From Haliclona indistincta (Eukaryota > Porifera > Demospongiae > Haplosclerida > Chalinidae): 64,000 nt of DNA. Shown piece after piece: positions 10,100-20,453 of this stretch. Below the pieces are notes generated by a model. That model worked only from the letters and a program-made list of their open reading frames with translations. It was not told where the DNA came from and made no database searches. Every line of letters begins with the position of its first letter. Positions within the stretch are counted from its first letter, which is position 1. The translations under genes and the position numbers were made by a program. The stretch is taken from positions 8,145,471-8,209,470 of the forward strand of contig OZ024791.1 in the NCBI GenBank assembly GCA_964017065.1, written 5' to 3'.

Positions 10100-10819
10100 G
10101 ACCCCTCTTTCAGCAGAAAGTGAGAGAACTGGAAGAGCTGAGGGACAGACGGATCTTCATGGCTACGGCGTTTCGAGAGTTTGAGGTGTGCATGCATACG
10201 ATGGGTTTAGAGGATGGTTTATCACTGTTGCCTTGGTTACTAGATACGAGCAGCTAAGGAGGAGTTTGAGAGAGAACGTCAACAAGCTATACAGGAATTT
10301 GAGGTGACTAGGCATGCTTTATCATATTTCTATTCATTCCTCTCTTCATTGGTAGAGCAAGAAGCTTGAGCTAAAAGATGGTCTACTCATGGACTTACAA
10401 GAGAAGAGAAAGACGTACGAGAATCTTCGCTCGTCTATGGAGATAACCACTGGAGCTTGTAAGCACAGCAATTAAAATAGGCCCATTGTGTCTGTTCAGA
10501 CCTTGCTTCTTGATATGGGCTTAGATAAAAGTTATTATGCAATTTTTTGTGGTGGTTCTGGCTTAATTTCTCCTCTTTTAGATCTGTTTGAGCCTAAAAT
10601 GACTCGTAAGCTACGAAGACGTCATCTTGATCCACTCCCAAATCAGGACAAGAGGAGAAAGTCCTCTCCACATATCCTCATCACGCATGTGTGCACATTC
10701 TGTAGCTAGCTAGTTGTTGTTTATTGTTTGGTTGCCTTGACTACTGAGCACTATCACAGCTGGTGTATGAACTGGATGACAGTGAAGTGGAGGAGGATCT
10801 CAAACTAATATGTAACAAG
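10100..10819 (+). CDS. SUDS3: SUDS3-like gene copy B, middle exons
   Basis: Five exons: 10100-10185, 10244-10303, 10356-10458, 10582-10688 and 10760-10819, all with AG/GT borders and compatible phases. The first reads QKVRELEELRDRRIFMATAF then REFE, a coiled-coil segment just off-window in copy A. The remainder matches copy A with few changes (ERERQQAIQEFE; LKLICNK). No stop is present in the chosen frame. The donor at 10820 and the next compatible SUDS3 acceptor at 53178 are 42.4 kb apart, with collagen genes 4-19 in between. Compared with copy C the first exon lacks two codons after the acceptor (PLFQ against SIPDFQ). N-terminal exons are not found upstream, where the MIF-like tail lies. 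Confidence 0.75.
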
Positions 10820-11727
10820 GTAATCATTACAGGCTATACAGAAATACAAAAGGTCAAATGTTATTATCTTGAAAATCACATAATGCACACTATTATTATA
10901 ATTATTAATCACGATAATGGAGACACTACAATAATTATGGTTAAAATTATAAATACAAACATATACTACATGTGACAATTTTACTACACGTCACATGAAG
11001 CTAGATAGTTTTAATCTATGCTGTCACTTATATTGTACTCTTGTGCACAACGGGCGATTTATCATTTATAATTATCACGTTTATCAAGTATTTACGATTG
11101 TCATACAGGCTTGCTCTTAGCCTCATTATGAAATACTGCGAGGCTAGGTAGGTAGATAATAAAAACTCTTTATTTGAGCAGCGTTTCTCAACTGAGTAGT
11201 CACATCTGGAGCTAGGTAATACACATGTTTACAGCAGCAGATTGTTGATGACAATGATCTGTTTTTAAATCAGAAACGGTATAACTGTGTCTTGTCATGG
11301 TTTATAAGCTTCATCATAGCAAAAACGTTACATAAACCGTGACAAGATTATAAATACATAGGAACGAGCCTATACAATATAATAACTGTGTCTTCATTCT
11401 AACTATCATTGGTTTGTTGATGGTTTCATTGTAAGGTGGTGTAACGATTAAATCTTTGGAAGCAACTGAACAGTTCAGGAGAGCTCAGTGGTAAACATGT
11501 TTACGATAGTAACTCATGACAAACCAAACACTCGAGTAGTTCTCATACTCTATTTCCGTGCCAGCGTTAGATGAGTGTTCACAAAGAACATTCTCCGTCA
11601 CTATAGTTCAAACAGTGTACGTGTCCATCAGTCTTGTGGCGTCACTATGCAATCAGTCTTGTGGCGTCACTATATAAAGCAGTGAGTCTTTGACATTATT
11701 TGTCAGCAAAGTTACTGAATAGCAATC
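10820..11727. other. SUDS3 copy B intron start and class A promoter of gene 4
   Basis: To about 11215 the sequence is colinear with the start of copies A and C but lacks the MITE; the empty site is TTA 11117-11119. A class A upstream region follows, with palindrome near 11499 and TATA at 11671. About 9 bp of the GTATCTTCCCAC region are missing near 11540. No other gene seen. Confidence 0.55.
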
Positions 11728-12558
11728 ATGAAGCAAGGACAGTTGATCATTGCTGTGTTCCTGGTCTGTGCTATCATTCCTTTCTCTACCTGTGATAGAC
11801 ACACTCGTTCTGTCAATATTACGAGCAGCTGTCTTCAAGACAACCATCCTGTTCATCAGCTGATCAGGGGCCGTGATGGTCGCGATGGCTTGAATGGAAG
11901 AGATGGTCTACCAGGAGCTTCAGGAGCCACTGGGAGAAATGGACGTGATGGAGCTAGAGGACAGAAAGGAGACAAGGGAGAGAGAGGAGAGGCAGGGATA
12001 GTAGGAGCACCAGGTCCTGTTAGTGGAGGAGCTACCTACACACGATGGGGGAGGACATCGTGTCCTAACATATCAGGAACAAGCCTCGTCTACAATGGTA
12101 GAGCTGGTAAATCATGGTGGAACCGACGAGGAGGAGGAACCAACTATCAATGTCTACCAAACAACCCAGAGTATGGACAATACATTGCTGGAGTTCAAGG
12201 CAATTCTCCCATTTTTGGAGTAGAGTATACATTATCAGTTCAATCTGCTGTTAACAATCACAACGCTCCATGTGCTGTCTGTCATGTCTCCACTAGAGCA
12301 GCTGTACTGATGATTCCAGCATGGCTTCACTGTCCTAGCCAGTGGACACTGGAGTATACTGGATACCTAATGACTGAACATAATGCTCACAACGCAGCAA
12401 CATTCGAGTGTGTTGATAAAGATGCAGAGGCAGTTCCTGGAAGCCATGTTAACACTAATGGAGGGGAGTTCTACCATGTTGAAGGAAGCTGTAATGGTCT
12501 ACCATGTCCTCCTTACGTTGCTGAGAAGGAGCTCACCTGTGCTGTGTGCACTAAGTGA
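11728..12558 (+). CDS. Collagen-array gene 4, short-chain collagen C4-like protein
   Basis: Intact, 276 residues, class A promoter. It is among the more divergent copies. The linker has SSCLQ and HQLIRGRDG, the collagen stretch has GLPGASGATGRNG, and windows are NIS at 114 (sequon), WN plus Arg instead of Gln at 131-133, Thr138, TLSVQSAVNN at 168-177, HNAPC, TEHNAHNAATF and HVNTNGGE, with VEGSC for VEASC. All ten C-terminal cysteines and all 17 Gly-X-Y triplets are kept, so the protein should fold like its neighbours. Confidence 0.92.
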   Translation: MKQGQLIIAVFLVCAIIPFSTCDRHTRSVNITSSCLQDNHPVHQLIRGRDGRDGLNGRDGLPGASGATGRNGRDGARGQKGDKGERGEAGIVGAPGPVSGGATYTRWGRTSCPNISGTSLVYNGRAGKSWWNRRGGGTNYQCLPNNPEYGQYIAGVQGNSPIFGVEYTLSVQSAVNNHNAPCAVCHVSTRAAVLMIPAWLHCPSQWTLEYTGYLMTEHNAHNAATFECVDKDAEAVPGSHVNTNGGEFYHVEGSCNGLPCPPYVAEKELTCAVCTK

Positions 12559-13433
12559 ACTCATTGCTACTAACTAGCTAGTTATAGAGGTGTGTTTGAT
12601 GTTAGTGAATCGATTGAGATGTGGTATTAGTGTTAGTTTGAGTGAGCCCTATAGTGTTTCCTCACAATCAATTAGTTATCTTGTGCATATGCATCATTCT
12701 ATAAATGCCCTTTTGTCCTAAATGTGTGATTTCGATTCGAGAACTTTGATATCATGTCAAGATCGTTTGCTGAGCTAGCTTTGATGAGTGGTGCACGAGA
12801 GTGATAGCAGTACGATGGAGACAAGGTAAAAATGAGTGAACAAAGGTGCCATTGAAGCAAGACATGACGTGGCTGCTCATGCAAGTGCTAAGCAGTGAGA
12901 GTATGAGCTACATGGTCATGTGACAGGGCACAAGGCCAGAGTGATAGATGTATTGTGAAGGAAGCGCAAGGTGATATTTACCAATAAGAGATCTTAGTTA
13001 CCTCAGTTTGTCTGGTTTCATTCTGCTGCTGGTTAATTGATGCTTACTGCGCAAGCTTTCATACATCTCCTACTCTCATGCTTGGATGCACCTTCACCAG
13101 GAGCGCATAATGGTAGTGAGCGTGGTAAAGAGACAGGAGCGTGACACTTCCACTGGGGTTCCAATGAAAAATCTACAGTCATAAATTCAGCAGGATTGTG
13201 TATCTGTGCGTAGAGTGGTTTAAGGTGGCAGGTTAATTGGTTAATTTATGCTTACTGTGCAGGCTTTCATTTCTTATCCATTGCAAGACAGTGTTCTTGT
13301 TGAGTTCTGTAATAAACTTGTTCTCAGCAGCAAGTGATTACTCAAGTCCTCTCACTTATTATGTTTTCAGCATTAGTTCATTAGGAACATTATAGTGAAC
13401 ATGCTCATTAGCCCTTGAATGATGGTTTGACCA
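12559..13433. other. Gene 4 3'UTR, downstream block and start of A'-type spacer
   Basis: Standard 3'UTR and downstream block to about 13200, then about 230 bp also found at 26950-27166 and 29440-29660 ahead of genes 10 and 11. It ends at the 11-bp target duplication of the foldback element. No gene seen. Confidence 0.5.
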
Positions 13434-15774
13434 TAGATATTACAGTACGGGATGGGAAACTAAGATTTCCTCTAAATCAAAATGTATTACGTGACGTCAC
13501 GTCGAGGTGGTCGATGCATATTACCGCGCGTAGCAGTGATTACTAATTGTGACCTGCTATGGGAAAAGGGACCATATCCCGCATTTTATCGAAATTGAGA
13601 TAACACCATTGCTAAATTGCGCATTCAATGCTGATTACAACGGTACTTTCGGTTTAGCTATGCGTTGTTCCGTTGCCAAGATATAAAGCGCAACGGAGAC
13701 GCTATTATCAAAGCGTTGTTCAGAGAAAATTGCGTTTCAATGCAGCATACAATGCTGAACGTGCAATTCCGTATACTACACGCAACTCCGTGTATGCAAC
13801 ACGCCCACACACGAGCAGTGAGCGCTCGTTTTCACACTACTCGCTCGTTTTCACTGCTGTTTTCGCTCTCGGTGTTTAGACTAAGCTTAGTCCAGCTCCT
13901 ATGGAAAGTTATTCGACTCAGCTATGCGTTATAGTGGCGTACAGCTAGCTCGCCGTTCGTCGTCGCCATAGCAACGCATAGCGTCATCATTGCCACGCCT
14001 CCGTTTATTCGGTACGATGGCGGCTCTAGTGGCTGAAAGTACGTAAACGCTCGCCCTGGAGAAACGAAGGCGCGTACGAGCCTCGCTGTTGCGCCAAACG
14101 ATGGGCAAAGGATCCAAGTTTATGAAACTAAACAAATCTAAACTTTACTGAGGTACAGGTTAGCAGCACATTTTCGCTCGTTTCTCAAAACAATAAATAG
14201 ACCTTTTTACCCTGAGAGCTGGAATGTTGCGGTAATCAATAATTATACGTGACGTCACGGCTGGAGTACATTCTTCCGCCATTTTGTTACGTTAATACAT
14301 TGTGGCAATGGGAAAAACAGCGTTTTGCGTAGCTGTGTAACTCTGCAACGCGGCCGAATATTCTAATTCTACTGATATCCATGGAAAGTTGAAAACTTGC
14401 TCTACACAACCCAGAAGAAAACGAGCAGCAAACTCATCCAGACGCCGAGTTACAATGCTGGCAAACAAGTAGGTGGCGGTCGTAATAATGGCTGTTTGCT
14501 AGCACGCACAGCTGATATCACAGTCATTGCCGTTTGTTAACCAGTGTGCTGTCATGGGTGGATAGTATTTCAATAGAATGGACGACGACTGAAACACGGC
14601 AGTGCTTGTAATCGGCAAAGGTGTGGTTAACCTATCTGAAGAGGACATGTTATCGAACTTTTAGTCCTCATCGTCGTCCATTCTAATCGAATACTATCCA
14701 ACCATGACAACACACTAGTTAACAAACGGCAATGACTGTGATATCAGCTGTGCGTGCTAGCAAACAGCCATTATTACGACCGCCACCTACTTGTTTGCCA
14801 GCATTGCAACTCGGCGTCAGGATGAGTTTGCTGCTCGTTTTCTTCTGGGTTGTGTAGAGCAAGTTTTCAACTTTCCATGGATATCAGTAGAATTAGAATA
14901 TTCGGCCGCGTTGCAGAGTTACACAGTTACGCAAAACGCTGTTTTTCCCATTGCCACAATGTATTAACGTAACAAAATGGCGGAAGAATGTACTCCAGTC
15001 GTGACGTCACGTCAATTACCTGATTATTGCATTCTTTAGCTCTCTGGGTAAAAAGGTCTATTGCGGGATATGGTCCCTTTTCGCATAGCCGGTCACAATT
15101 AGCAGCAGACGAGCGCGGTAGTTTTTTTGCCTGTACAGCTTTCTTTAGCTGTCTCTGGGATATTCTAGTGCATTTATTGTGTTGTTGAAGATTGCGTGTT
15201 TCATACTACCGGCCTTTGATGGATACCAGTACTGGCACCTCACGGCGAACAGAAGATTTGTGAGTATAACGGCGGATTACAGATCTGTCTACACAAATTC
15301 TCGAAGAGGCAAAGGTTCTATGACTTGATTTTGGTACTAATACAAAGCCATTAGTCGTCTGGGTGTACTGAACCAGTTAGTACATTGCCAAGAAGTATAC
15401 TTTTTCCGCTATAGACCCGAACAGACACCAACTCGTCTCCGTTGGTCAGGATTTTTTAGCCACAAATTCACCATACTGGCTGGATCAATGGCGCTTTGTA
15501 AGCTCTAAACCAGCGGTACATACCCTACGATGTGTACTGGGCTGGATATCCAGACAACTAGCCGTTCTTTGACCGTGTAAAAAGGCGAAGTTCTTGGTAG
15601 ATTCTTGGCTGTGATTCTCCGTTTATTTAAAACACGGAGAGCACAATACACGGACGCGGAATATACACGGAAAATGTCGTCGTCGTGTGACGTCAAAGGT
15701 AATGCGCATCGACCACCCAATTAAGTACGGTTTGGGATCCCAGTACGGTTTCCTATCCCGTACTGTAATATCTA
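13434..15774. mobile_element. Large foldback element with nested inner foldback
   Basis: A 2341-bp insertion starting TAGATATTACAG and ending CTGTAATATCTA, flanked by TGGTTTGACCA on both sides (13423-13433, 15775-15785). The same spacer before genes 10 and 11 has one uninterrupted TGGTTTGACCA. Inverted copies of GGGACCATATCCCGCA occur near 13567 and 15063. Between them is a second, nearly perfect inverted repeat of ~400-bp arms (about 14197-14620 and 14690-15062) with ends AATAGACCTTTTTACCC. Short frames (13665-14135, 15505-16003) show no transposase motif. Class uncertain; possibly Mutator-like from target length. Confidence 0.75.
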
Positions 15775-16286
15775 TGGTTTGACCATACACAAGGAGAATG
15801 AAATTATCAATGTCCACCAAAATGTAGTTATAGTCTTGTTTGATTATGTACTCCTGAACCAACACAGAGTATGTTGTGTTCAAGGTAATCGGAAAATTAA
15901 TCATGATGGCACTGGTCCTTTCTATTTCTATCTCAGTTTTGAGGGGAAATATCTTTTTTTTATCTAATAACAAATTTACATCTATCGAAATACACTTCAT
16001 CAAACTTACTAATGACTTTAGTAGCAGCTAGATAGATATTTTGATTAAAATCTTCTGAAGCTTCGCTGTAAACATGTTTACATGAAGAAGTTTGATGATC
16101 CACATACTCTATTACCGTGCCAGCGTTAGATGAGTGTTCACAAAGAACATTCTCCGTCACTATAGTTCAAACAGTGTATGTGTCCATCAGTCTTGTGGCG
16201 TCACTATGCAATCAGTCTTGTGGCGTCACTATATAAAGCAGTGAGTCTTTGACATTATTTGTCAGCTAAGTTACTGAATAGCAAGC
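15775..16286 (+). promoter_or_regulatory. A' promoter region of gene 5
   Basis: The proximal part equals class A: duplicated 22-bp box, TATATAAA at 16230. The distal part differs and is shared only with genes 10 and 11. It includes GTAAACATGTTTACATG near 16070 and a ~180-bp segment (15782-15965) that weakly resembles the collagen C-terminal coding sequence. GTATCTTCCCAC is replaced by GATCCACATACTC. Genes with this promoter carry the alternative basic N-terminal linker. Confidence 0.55.
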
Positions 16287-17129
16287 ATGAAGCAAGGACA
16301 GTTGATCATTGCTGTGTTCCTGGTCTGTGCTATCATTCCTTTCTCTACCTGTGATAGACACACTCGTTCTGTCAATGTTACGAGTACCTGTCATCGACAC
16401 AAGCATCCAAGGAGATCAAAGGTTAATCAATGGATCAAAGGTTGCATTGGCCGTGATGGTCGCGATGGCTTGAATGGAAGGGATGGTCTACCAGGACCTT
16501 CAGGAGCCCCTGGGAAAAATGGACAAGATGGAGCTAGAGGACAGAAGGGAGAGAGAGGAGAGGCAGGGATAGTAGGAGCACCAGGTCCTGTTAGTGGAGG
16601 AGCTACCTACACACGATGGGGGAGGACATCGTGTCCTAGCATAACAGGAACAAGCCTCGTCTACAGTGGTAGAGCTGGTAAATCGTGGTATGACCAACGA
16701 GGAGGAGGAGGCAACTATCAATGTCTACCAAACAACCCAGAGTATGGACAATACGTTGCTGGAGTTCAAGGCAAATCTCTTATATTTGGAGTAGAGTATG
16801 AAGGACCAGTTCAATCTGCTCTTCACAATCACAATGTTCCATGTGCTGTCTGTCATGTCTCCACTAGAGCAGCTGTACTGATGATTCTAGCATGGCGTCA
16901 CTGTCCTAGCCAGTGGACACTGGAGTATACTGGATACCTAATGGCTGGATTTAAGGATTATGGCATGAGTACATACGAGTGTGTTGATAAAGATGCAGAG
17001 TCAGTTCCTGGTAGCAGTGCTAACACTGATGGAGGGTCGTTCTTTCATGTTGAAGCAAGCTGTAATGGTCTAGCATGTCCTCCTTACGTTGCTGAGAAGG
17101 AGCTCACCTGTGCTGTGTGCACTAAGTGA
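16287..17129 (+). CDS. Collagen-array gene 5, basic-linker variant
   Basis: Intact, 280 residues. The linker after STC is replaced by a His/Arg/Lys-rich stretch ([17 protein letters not shown]) and an extra cysteine in GCI, giving one additional collagen triplet at the start. The GDK triplet present in all other copies is missing, so the triplet number remains 17. NVT replaces NIT at residue 30. Windows: SIT (no sequon), YD, Gly, VA/K/L, EGPVQSALHN, AGFKDYGMSTY (the most divergent version of that window) and SANTDGGS. RR-SK could be a furin-like site (inference). The basic linker is shared with genes 10 and 11, which also share the A' upstream region. Confidence 0.92.
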   Translation: MKQGQLIIAVFLVCAIIPFSTCDRHTRSVNVTSTCHRHKHPRRSKVNQWIKGCIGRDGRDGLNGRDGLPGPSGAPGKNGQDGARGQKGERGEAGIVGAPGPVSGGATYTRWGRTSCPSITGTSLVYSGRAGKSWYDQRGGGGNYQCLPNNPEYGQYVAGVQGKSLIFGVEYEGPVQSALHNHNVPCAVCHVSTRAAVLMILAWRHCPSQWTLEYTGYLMAGFKDYGMSTYECVDKDAESVPGSSANTDGGSFFHVEASCNGLACPPYVAEKELTCAVCTK

Positions 17130-19056
17130 ACTCATTGCTACTAACTAGCTAGTTATAGAGGTGTGTTTGATGTTAGTGAATCGATTGAGATGTGGTATTA
17201 GTGTTAGTTTGAGTGAGCCCTATAGTGTTTCCTCACAATCAATTAGTTATCTTGTGCATATGCATCATTCTATAAATGCCCTTATGTCCTAAATGTTTGA
17301 TTTCGATTTGAGAACTTTGATATCACCTCAAGATCGTTTGCTGAGCTAGCTTTGATGAGTGGTGCACGAGAGTGATAGCAGTACGATGGAGACAAGGCAA
17401 AAATGAGTGAACAAAGGTGCCATTGAAGCAAGACACGACATGGCTGCTCATGCAAGTGCTGAGCAGTGAGAGTATGAGCTACATGGTTATGTGACAGGCC
17501 AGAGTGATAGATGTATTGTGAAGGAAGCGCAAGGTGATATTCACCAATAAGAGATCTTAGTTACCTCAGTTTGTCTGGTGACATTCTTCTTGTTGGTTAA
17601 TGATGCTTACTGTGCAAGCTTTCATACATCTCCTACTCTCATGCTTGGATGCACCTTCACCAGGAGCGCATAATGGTAGTGAGCGTGTTAAAGAGACAGG
17701 AGCGTGACACTTCTACTAGGGTTACAATAAAAGAATCTACAGTCATGAATTCAACGTCGCAGCAACCTTTATGTGTTTTTTCTAGACCATACGTTGAAAA
17801 TGAGCAGGCTCCCAAGATGCCGAGAAAATAGACTTTGTGCACCAGCGCCTTTGTATATTGTGCTGTAACAACCCTATTGCAGATTTAACTAAGTGAGGTA
17901 TCAATGTATCTGCACATGAAGTTCATACGCTTCTTTCTATCTGGCTCAGTAACAAAATTAAAAACCACCGTAAAAAAAACATAAATATTTGAGCCAGATA
18001 GAATGAAGTATATAAACTTAGAATTCAACCAGCGTGATGGCCCACGACCACAGATTCTACTCATTTCTCACTTTAGTCGTATTAGCAGATTGTCTTGTGA
18101 TAGCAGAAGCTACTGGTTACTTGTATATGTCAAGATCCAGCCAATACGAAACTGACGTACACGTACCGTCAGCCAATGAAAAAACTACAGTCATAAATTT
18201 AGCGGGATTGTGTATCTGTGTGTAGTGCCAAGTCCTTCTTTTTGCATGAAAAATAAAAAACTGGGTGGAGCTAGTCAGTCTTAATATAAGTAAATTACTT
18301 TTTGTTCAAGTATCAAAGCTTGTTTTGTTGGTGAAGATGCACTTTATCATGCTGTCAAGATTTCCGAGCCCTTCGATGTCACAGCAACCTTTATGTGTTG
18401 GTTCCAGACCATACGTTGAAAATGAGCAGGCTCCCAAGATGCCGAGAAAATAGACTTTGTGCACCAGCGCCTTTGTATATTGTGCTGTAACAACCCTATT
18501 GCAGATTTAACTAAGTGAGGTATCAATGTATCTGCACATAAAGTTCATACGCTTCTTTCTATCTGGCTCAGTAAAAAATTAAAAAACCATAAATATTTGA
18601 GCCAGATGGAATGAAGTATATAAACTTAGAATTCAACCAGCGTGACGGCCCATGACCACAGATTCTACTCATTTCTCACTTTAGTCGAGTTGATGTCTTG
18701 GGATAGCAGAAGCTACTGGTTACTTGTAGATGTCAAGATCCAGCCAATACGAAACTGACGTACACGTACCGTCAGCCATCACTAGGCTATCTTTAGAAAC
18801 ATGTCCGGTCCATTATGTGTGGAGTTGTAATTTTTAATCAAATGCGTGGGAGTGTCCCACTCCTGCCTCTTTACTGCGCTCACTCTCAGTATTCTCTCCT
18901 TCACACTCGTTAATTGGTTCTTCATTATGTCATCAGATGGACAGTAGTATGTGATCCTCTTCATTTCAAGTTGACAAATGTTCTACTGTGTGTATATCTT
19001 GTCCAGAGAGAAATAGCAGACAAAGTAGTGTTTTCCAAATGCTGCACAATTCAACC

Positions 19057-19059
<3 letters not shown>
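17130..19059. other. Gene 5 3'UTR, downstream block and duplicated inverted-repeat module
   Basis: Standard 3'UTR and block to about 17655. Then comes the inverted-repeat module (left arm about 17662-17722, right arm about 18843-18900). Here its interior is tandemly duplicated: about 17755-18170 is repeated at about 18370-18785. The first interior copy holds the only ATG-initiated version of a signal-like frame, annotated separately. No other gene seen. Confidence 0.5.
18037..18225 (+). other. Possible relic exon with signal-peptide-like frame
   Basis: ATG at 18037 opens a 62-residue frame beginning MAHDHRFYSFLTLVVLADCL, a plausible signal sequence, then VIAEATGYLYMSRSSQYETD. GTATATAAAC lies about 30 bp upstream. 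Related sequence occurs near 6450, 18640, 21500, 32240, 38040 and 44000, but there the ATG is ACG and some have an extra base. It may be a decayed first exon spread with the spacer module. Not recognised; translation is doubtful. Confidence 0.25.

Positions 19060-19132
<73 letters not shown>
19060..19132. repeat. (CA)n microsatellite
   Basis: About 36 CA units in the spacer before gene 6. The same position relative to the next gene carries CA tracts before genes 3, 7, 12, 14 and 16 with different lengths. Confidence 0.95.
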
Positions 19133-19133
<1 letters not shown>

Positions 19134-19622
19134 CTCTGATCTGTTTTTAAATCAGAAACGTTATAACTGTGTCTTCTTGTCATGGTTTATAAGCTTCATC
19201 ATAGCAAAAACGTTACATAAACCGTGACAATATTATAAATGCATAGGAACGAGCCTATACAATATAATAACTGTGTCTTCATTCTAACTATCATTGGTTT
19301 GTTGATGGTTTCATTGTAAGGTGGTGTAACGATTAAATCTTTGGTAACAACTGAACGGTTCAGGAGAGCTCAGTGGTAAACATGTTTACGATAGTAACTC
19401 ATGACAAACCAAACACTCGAGTAGTTCGTATCTTCCCACGTACTCTGTTTCCGTGCCAGCGTTAGATGAGTGTTCACAAAGAACATTCTCCGTCACTATA
19501 GTTCAAACAGTGTACGTGTCCATCAGTCTTGTGGCGGCACTATGCAATCAGTCTTGTGGCGTCACTATATAAAGCAGTGAGTCTTTGACATTTTTTGTCA
19601 GCAAAGTTACTGAATAGCAATC
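19133..19622 (+). promoter_or_regulatory. Class A promoter of gene 6
   Basis: Class A region with forkhead-like palindrome near 19377, GTATCTTCCCAC near 19428, duplicated 22-bp box and TATATAAA at 19566, 57 bp before the ATG. Confidence 0.6.
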
Positions 19623-20453
19623 ATGAAGCAAGGGCAGTTGATCATTTCTGTGTTCCTGGTCTGTGCTATCATTCCTTTCTCTACCTGTGATAGACACACT
19701 CGTTCTGTCAATATTACGAGTACCTGTCTTCAAGACAACCATCCTGTTCATCAGCTGATCAAAGGTCGTGATGGTCGTGATGGCTTGAATGGAAGAGATG
19801 GTCTACCAGGACCTTCAGGAGCTCCTGGGAGAAATGGACAAGATGGAACTAGAGGACAGAAAGGAGACAAGGGAGAGAGAGGAGAGGCAGGGATAGTAGG
19901 AGCACCAGGTCCTGTTAGTGGAGGAGCTACCTACACACGATGGGGGAGGACATCGTGTCCTAACATAACAGGAACAAGCCTCGTCTACAGTGGTAGAGCT
20001 GGTAAATCATTGTATAATCAAAAAGGAGGAGGAGGCAACTATCAATGTCTACCAAACAACCCAGAGTATGGACAGTACGTTGCTGGAGTTCAAGGTTTTT
20101 CTCCTATATTTGGAGTAGAGTATGAATTTCCAGTTCAATCTGCTCTATTTCAACATAATGTTCTATGTGTTGTCTGTCATGTCTCCACTAGAGCAGCTGT
20201 ACTGATGATTCCAGCATGGCGTCACTGTCCTAGCCAGTGGACACTGGAGTATACTGGATACTTAATGACTGAACGCAGTATTCACAACTCAGCAACATAC
20301 GAGTGTGTTGATAAAGATGCAGAGTCAGTTCCTGGTAGCAGTGCTAACACTGATGGAGGGTTGTTCTACAATGTTGAAGCAAGCTGTTATGTTCTACCAT
20401 GTCCTCCTTACGTTGCTGAGAAGGAGCTCACCTGTGCTGTGTGCACTAAGTGA
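19623..20453 (+). CDS. Collagen-array gene 6, short-chain collagen C4-like protein
   Basis: Intact, 276 residues, class A promoter. Its C-terminal domain departs from otherwise invariant positions. Trp130 is Leu (KSLYNQKGGG, also Arg134 to Lys), the HNVPCAVC core reads HNVLCVVC, and SCNGLPC reads SCYVLPC. All ten cysteines remain. Windows: NIT (sequon), YN, Gly138, [25 protein letters not shown] (shared with gene 10) and SANTDGGL. Changes at invariant sites could mean weaker constraint or a shifted partner preference. Confidence 0.9.
   Translation: MKQGQLIISVFLVCAIIPFSTCDRHTRSVNITSTCLQDNHPVHQLIKGRDGRDGLNGRDGLPGPSGAPGRNGQDGTRGQKGDKGERGEAGIVGAPGPVSGGATYTRWGRTSCPNITGTSLVYSGRAGKSLYNQKGGGGNYQCLPNNPEYGQYVAGVQGFSPIFGVEYEFPVQSALFQHNVLCVVCHVSTRAAVLMIPAWRHCPSQWTLEYTGYLMTERSIHNSATYECVDKDAESVPGSSANTDGGLFYNVEASCYVLPCPPYVAEKELTCAVCTK

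Noticed and set aside
13665..14135. Short frames in the outer arm of the large foldback
   Set aside because: No transposase or other domain seen; overlapping on both strands with no conservation elsewhere in the window.
18914..19227. Poly(Thr-His) and poly(Cys-Val) frames
   Set aside because: Translations of (CA)n microsatellites.
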